A stretch of 39,739 bases of DNA, taken from the NCBI GenBank assembly GCA_905479875.1, contig CAJQOG010000113.1:1-39739 (forward strand). Direction: 5' to 3'. The stretch's first letter is position 1, and each line of letters starts with the position of its first letter. Position numbers and translations under genes: made by a program. This document shows positions 34,486-39,739 of the stretch, piece after piece. The stretch comes from an uncultured Gammaproteobacteria bacterium (lineage in GTDB: Bacteria; Pseudomonadota; Gammaproteobacteria; Steroidobacterales; JABDMI01). A model generated the notes under the pieces. That model did no database searches and was not told the origin of the DNA. It saw only the letters and a list, made by a program, of their open reading frames with translations.

Positions 34486-35415
34486 TTATGGCATCTCTTC
34501 CATTTCTTCATCTACAACAGGAATAAGATCTTCTTGAGTGATTCCTAATGCTAATGCCGTAGCACTCGCTATATAAATAGATGAATAAGTACCTACAACA
34601 ATACCAATAATTAGTGCCAAAGCAAATGACTTAATCGCTTCTCCACCCAATACAAAAAGTGAGGTCACAACTAAAAGTGTTGTAAAACTAGTAACAAAAG
34701 TACGTGCTAGCATCTCGTTAATCGATAAATTCATAACCTCTTCGGGTTCGGTATTACGTATACCTAATAAATTTTCACGAATTCTATCAAAAACAACGAT
34801 AGTATCGTTGAGTGAATAACCAATCACCGCCATGAGAGCTGCTAACACATTCATATCAAAAGCAATTTGAAACCATGAAAACACACCCAAAGTTAAAATT
34901 ACATCGTGTATCAATGCAGCACTAGCGCCTAAGGAAAAGTGCCATTTAAAACGAAACCAAATATACAAAAAGATTAAACTTAATGCAGTCATCGCCGCAA
35001 TACCGCCATTCTCTTTTAGTTCTTTACCCACTGACGGCCCAACAAATGATAGGCCACGTAACTGGGCTTCACTATTTTGAGCAGTAAGAACACTAAGGAT
35101 ATTGTCACGCACTTCTGCATCATTACGTCCTTCCGTAGGTAATAAGCGGATTAAAACATCTTTGGTTGTACCATAATGCTGCACAACTGCATCAGCGTAA
35201 CCATCAGCATTAAGCGCCAGTCTAATTGGCTGTAACTCAACATTGTTGGTGTAACCCACTTCAACCAAAACACCGCCAGTAAAGTCAATACCTAGATTAA
35301 AGCCTCGGGTAGCAAAAGAAAATATTGAAAACGCAATCAAAAGCAATGACACTGCCATCGCAATAGTGCGTTTACTCATAAATTTAAAATCAGGTGTTTT
35401 ACTAAAAATTCTCAT
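34486..35415 (-). CDS. secF: Protein translocase subunit SecF
   Basis: SecF is a 309-residue RND-family membrane protein with six transmembrane helices: one near the N terminus (RTIAMAVSLLLIAFSIFSFAT), a periplasmic domain, then five more from about residue 130. The motif GFNLGIDFTGGVLVEV follows the first helix. IGYSLNDTIVVFDRIREN is the conserved D-[ST]-[IV]-V-[VI]-F-[DE]-R-[IV]-R-E signature. With SecD it uses the proton gradient to pull proteins through SecYEG. It follows secD by 47 bases. Confidence 0.96.
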   Translation of the reverse strand: MRIFSKTPDFKFMSKRTIAMAVSLLLIAFSIFSFATRGFNLGIDFTGGVLVEVGYTNNVELQPIRLALNADGYADAVVQHYGTTKDVLIRLLPTEGRNDAEVRDNILSVLTAQNSEAQLRGLSFVGPSVGKELKENGGIAAMTALSLIFLYIWFRFKWHFSLGASAALIHDVILTLGVFSWFQIAFDMNVLAALMAVIGYSLNDTIVVFDRIRENLLGIRNTEPEEVMNLSINEMLARTFVTSFTTLLVVTSLFVLGGEAIKSFALALIIGIVVGTYSSIYIASATALALGITQEDLIPVVDEEMEEMP

Positions 35416-35462
35416 AATGCGTTTTCCGCTTTAATTATTTATTTATATTTTTTATCTAAAAC

Positions 35463-37328
35463 TTAGATAGATAAATCAGCCAATCTTGGCTTTTTACCGT
35501 AAAGGAAATTAACCAAAGCACGTGTACCCACAATCGCAGTAAACATTGAGGTTGCAATACCCAACATTAATGTAACGGCAAAACCTTTAACAGGGCCTGT
35601 GCCTAAAGCAAAGAGTACAACCGCAGCAATAAAGGTCGTTACGTTAGCATCTGCAATTGAACTAAAGGCCTTGTCATAACCTGAATAAATCGCTTGTTGC
35701 ACATCAGTGCCAACATCGAGCTCTTCACGTATACGCTCAAATATCAGCACGTTGGCATCCACCGCCATACCTACTGTTAAAACAATACCAGCAATGCCAG
35801 GAAGCGTTAATGATGTTGGGATAATCGATAGTAAGGCAACAATTAATACCAGGTTAACAATCAAGGCTATGTTTGCATACAAACCAAATTTTTTGTAGTA
35901 CAAGAGCATGAATATGAAGATTCCTATGAAGCCATAAATAATAGCCTTCATACCACTATCGATATTATCCTGACCTAAGCTAGGACCAATTGTGCGTTCT
36001 TCAACCTTATACAACGGAGCAGCTAAAGCACCAGCTCTAAGCAACAAAGCTGTATTGGTTGCACGTTCCATAGTACCCATGCCTGAAATTCTAAAGCTAG
36101 AACTAAACACACCGTTAATGGTAGCTACATTAATAACTTCTTGTTTCTCAGTGACGATAGGTTTAGTAAGTTTCTGATTATTTTCATCATAAAACTCTTG
36201 TTCTTGGCTAATAAATACCACAGCCATTGGTTTACCTAAATTTGCTTTAGTGGTTTGCAACATATTCTCTGCACCAATGCCGGATAAGTCCACAAACACA
36301 GCAGGAGACCCACTTTCAGTATCTATACCCGAACTGGCGCCACTTAAATGTTCACCACTAGCTATGACTTGTCTTTTTAATAGAATTGGTTGACCATCTG
36401 TTTCATAAAATAATTTTGTACCTAGAGGAGCACGCCCTGTTTGAGCTGCTTTATAAGGATCATTATCTTGGTCAACTAAGCGAAATTCTAAAGTAGCTGT
36501 TGAACCAAGAATTGCGTCCGCTTGGCCTGGGTCTTGTACACCTGGTAACTGTACAACAATACGGTTAAGTCCTTGACGTTGCACTAAAGGCTCAGATACG
36601 CCCAATTCTTCTACACGTGAACGTAAGGTCGTTATATTTTGTGTAAGAGCAAAATCTTGACGTGCTTTAAGTTGGTCTTCGTTCAAAGTAACCGTAAAAC
36701 TTGGATTTGAAGTATTGTTTAGGTTGGTAAAAGTTCTACCTGTATCGTCTTTGCTTAATGCATTCATTGCTGCATCGCGAGTAGCAATGTCTTTAAATTC
36801 CAAAATTACTGAAGTATCAGTTGCTTTAATAGTTTCAGAACGAATTTTAGTGGTACGTAAACGCTTTCGAGCGGATGCTTCATATTTCTCAAATTCAGTT
36901 TTAACAAAACTATCCAAATCTACTTCATATAGAAAATGTACACCGCCGCGTAAATCCAATCCCAAACCGACTGTACCCATACCTAAACTTTTCATCCAAT
37001 TTGGTGATCTTGCTGCAAACGCTAAGGCTGCACTATTATCCTTAAATCGTGGACGGATAACATCAATAGATTCTAGTTGGTCCGCAACAGAATTCATGCG
37101 TATAACCATTTGACCTTTATCAAGTTCTATACTACGTGGGGTAATTCCTGCATCATTTAAAACCGAATTTACAGCAGTAACATCTGTTTCGGTTAATTCA
37201 ATGTCTGAACTGGCCGCTTTAAATTGAATCGCAGGATCTTCACCAAATAAATTTGGTAAGGCAAAGAAAATGCCTAAGGCTACAATAATTACAACTAACC
37301 AGTTCTTCCAATTAGGATAGATATTCAT
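35463..37328 (-). CDS. secD: Protein translocase subunit SecD
   Basis: The 621-residue protein has an N-terminal helix (WLVVIIVALGIFFALPNLF), a large periplasmic P1 domain with GLGLDLRGGVHFLYEVDLD, and a C-terminal RND-type five-helix bundle. GMAVDANVLIFERIREEL is the conserved D-A-N-V-L-I-F-E-R proton-path motif. SecD pulls translocating chains on the periplasmic side with SecF. Length matches E. coli (615). Gene order yajC-secD-secF is the classical operon. Confidence 0.97.
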   Translation of the reverse strand: MNIYPNWKNWLVVIIVALGIFFALPNLFGEDPAIQFKAASSDIELTETDVTAVNSVLNDAGITPRSIELDKGQMVIRMNSVADQLESIDVIRPRFKDNSAALAFAARSPNWMKSLGMGTVGLGLDLRGGVHFLYEVDLDSFVKTEFEKYEASARKRLRTTKIRSETIKATDTSVILEFKDIATRDAAMNALSKDDTGRTFTNLNNTSNPSFTVTLNEDQLKARQDFALTQNITTLRSRVEELGVSEPLVQRQGLNRIVVQLPGVQDPGQADAILGSTATLEFRLVDQDNDPYKAAQTGRAPLGTKLFYETDGQPILLKRQVIASGEHLSGASSGIDTESGSPAVFVDLSGIGAENMLQTTKANLGKPMAVVFISQEQEFYDENNQKLTKPIVTEKQEVINVATINGVFSSSFRISGMGTMERATNTALLLRAGALAAPLYKVEERTIGPSLGQDNIDSGMKAIIYGFIGIFIFMLLYYKKFGLYANIALIVNLVLIVALLSIIPTSLTLPGIAGIVLTVGMAVDANVLIFERIREELDVGTDVQQAIYSGYDKAFSSIADANVTTFIAAVVLFALGTGPVKGFAVTLMLGIATSMFTAIVGTRALVNFLYGKKPRLADLSI

Positions 37329-37390
37329 AATGATCTCTTATATTGATCTTAATTTTTATTCTTTAAATATTGAACAGCTAACAACTCTAC

Positions 37391-37720
37391 CTAGGCGTTT
37401 TTCATTGAGCCTTTAGGTAGTACTCTTGCTACATGATGGCGTTGAAGCTTGATTTCAACTCCATCAGCAATTTTTACGCTTAAAAACTGTTCATCTAGCT
37501 TTGTTACTTTGCCAAGAATTCCACCATTAGTAACAATTTCATCGCCAACAGTCATAGCTTCAACCATTTGTTTATGCGCTTTATGCTGTTTTTGTTGTGG
37601 GCGTAAAATAAGGAAATAAAACACCGCAAAAATTCCCACAATCATGAAAAGACTTCCAAATGGGTTTTGTGGCGAAGCACCTGCAGCTGCAGCATAAATG
37701 GCGTTATCAAAAAAATTCAT
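37391..37720 (-). CDS. yajC: Sec translocase accessory protein YajC
   Basis: YajC is a small single-span membrane protein in the SecDF-YajC complex. The helix is GSLFMIVGIFAVFYFLILRPQQKQ, followed by the conserved cytoplasmic part VGDEIVTNGGILGKVTKLDEQFLSVKIADGVEIKLQ. The ORF track starts at 37759, but the ATG at 37720 has GAGGT six bases upstream and gives the normal size of about 109 residues. Confidence 0.95.
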   Translation of the reverse strand: MNFFDNAIYAAAAGASPQNPFGSLFMIVGIFAVFYFLILRPQQKQHKAHKQMVEAMTVGDEIVTNGGILGKVTKLDEQFLSVKIADGVEIKLQRHHVARVLPKGSMKNA

Positions 37721-37750
37721 AATGACCTCAAACTGTAAAAAGTGATGTAA

Positions 37751-37840
37751 TTTTGCCAATATCTCTTAATGGCAAAAACTGACGAGCACAGCCCGCAAAA
37801 GACCGCGTATTATGCCATAAAGTCTGAGTTTTCTCAGGCT
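37751..37840. repeat. Two hairpins between tgt and yajC
   Basis: AGTCTGAG-TTTT-CTCAGGCT (37821-37840, 8 bp with one wobble) lies just after the tgt stop. TTTTGCCA...TGGCAAAA (37751-37777, perfect 8 bp) is close to the yajC start. Neither has a strong T-run on the minus strand, so at most partial termination or mRNA stability control is expected. Confidence 0.55.
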
Positions 37841-37851
37841 AGATTAACTGC

Positions 37852-39050
<1,199 letters not shown>

Positions 39051-39068
39051 CTAACTTGTTCTATCCAC

Positions 39069-39739
39069 TTATTCTCTAGTCAAAAACATGGCATCGCCAT
39101 AACTAAAAAACCGATAACGCTCTTGAATTGCATGTTGATAAGCGGCCTGCATTTTATCGTATCCTGCAAAGGCAGAAACCAACATCAACAAAGTGGATTC
39201 TGGAAGGTGAAAATTAGTGAGCATGGCATCGATGACTTTAAAGTCAAAACCCGGTGTAATAAATAACTGACTATCACCCTTGAATGGCTCTAACTGTCCA
39301 GCTTTTGCGGCAGTTTCTAAGGAGCGTACAACCGTAGTACCAACTGCAATAATTCGGCCACCCTGCTTTTTCGTTTGTAAAATTTCATCAACCACTGATT
39401 GTGGAACGTCTAAGTATTCACTATGCATGATGTGCTCGGATAAATCATCACAACGAACTGGCTGTAAAGTCCCCGCTCCCACATGCAATGTAATTTCAGA
39501 AATATCTATGCCTGATGAAGCAATATCTTTAAGCATCGCTTCATCAAAATGCAAACTGGCTGTGGGTGCCGCAACCGCTCCTAATTCTTTAGCAAAGACA
39601 GTTTGGTAACGCGTTTGGTCTTGCTCAGTATCTTCACGTTCAATATAGGGAGGCAAAGGCATATGCCCAAAGTTTTGCAAGTAATCTACTACATCTCTAT
39701 CAAAACGCACTTTATATAGATTTTCAATTTTCTCTAGAA
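39069..39739 (-). CDS. queA: S-adenosylmethionine:tRNA ribosyltransferase-isomerase (5' end outside window)
   Basis: QueA adds the cyclopentene ring precursor from SAM to preQ1 in tRNA. The visible 223 codons are the C-terminal two thirds: [83 protein letters not shown] and [13 protein letters not shown]. The ORF track starts at a GTG (39710), but the frame stays open to the window edge, and that position corresponds to about residue 130 of the usual 350, so the gene is cut by the window. It precedes tgt, as is common. Confidence 0.95.
   Translation of the reverse strand, partial: LEKIENLYKVRFDRDVVDYLQNFGHMPLPPYIEREDTEQDQTRYQTVFAKELGAVAAPTASLHFDEAMLKDIASSGIDISEITLHVGAGTLQPVRCDDLSEHIMHSEYLDVPQSVVDEILQTKKQGGRIIAVGTTVVRSLETAAKAGQLEPFKGDSQLFITPGFDFKVIDAMLTNFHLPESTLLMLVSAFAGYDKMQAAYQHAIQERYRFFSYGDAMFLTRE

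Noticed and set aside
36715-37113. 132-codon plus-strand ORF
   Set aside because: Antisense shadow of secD with no recognisable domain.

Overview
This window looks like a stretch of AT-rich gammaproteobacterial chromosome. The evidence is gene order as much as similarity. The outer-membrane/ribosome cluster lptD-surA-pdxA-rsmA-apaG-apaH sits beside a divergent amgK-murU pair, as in pseudomonads. It is joined by der-bamB-yfgM-hisS-rodZ-pilF-rlmN-ndk, a suhB/trmJ/iscS locus and queA-tgt-yajC-secD-secF. The genus cannot be named from the sequence. No rRNA, tRNA, CRISPR array, integrase or insertion sequence was seen. Most of the window is housekeeping DNA with a few unusual genes inserted or modified.

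Layout, left to right. (1) 1-1015 is the 3' end of a large, strongly codon-biased gene for a protein of 23-residue repeats ending in a cysteine-rich peptidoglycan-binding-like domain, followed by a clear terminator. (2) 1174-3558 holds an unrecognised lipoprotein gene, then murU and amgK on the minus strand (peptidoglycan sugar recycling). (3) 3756-10614 (plus) is lptD, surA, pdxA, rsmA, apaG, apaH. (4) 10604-14434 (minus) holds an old-yellow-enzyme-like oxidoreductase, a VOC protein, a MetX-family acyltransferase and a DUF937/YidB-like protein. (5) 14640-23014 (minus) is der, bamB, yfgM, hisS, rodZ, pilF, rlmN, ndk; ispG, which usually lies between rodZ and hisS, is absent. (6) 23311-26189 (minus) is a reduced Fe-S locus: trmJ, iscS, an IscU-like protein with none of the cluster-binding cysteines, and an iscA-like gene. 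(7) 26386-32113 holds suhB with a structured leader and a boxA-like sequence, an FAH-family enzyme, a membrane class III cyclase with TolB-like and TPR regions, a lipoprotein with a GlyGly-CTERM-like tail, and an XRE regulator divergent from it. (8) 32117-39739 (minus) is pepQ, an unknown gene, secF, secD, yajC, tgt and the 3' part of queA. A REP-like double hairpin separates tgt from queA.

The genes serve a few linked jobs. LptD, SurA, BamB, YfgM, SecD, SecF and YajC handle export and outer-membrane assembly. AmgK and MurU recycle the wall sugar MurNAc. RodZ and PilF organise cell shape and type IV pili. RsmA, RlmN, TrmJ, Tgt, QueA, Der and HisS handle RNA modification, ribosome assembly and tRNA charging.

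The best candidate for something undescribed is the Fe-S locus. An IscU-fold protein that has lost all three ligand cysteines is encoded directly after an IscS that lacks the C-terminal tail E. coli IscS uses for IscU; iscR, hscBA and fdx are missing from the locus. The repeat protein at the left edge, the suhB leader and the GlyGly-CTERM lipoprotein/XRE pair are the next most interesting. All functional statements come from reading motifs and from memory of families; no search was run.
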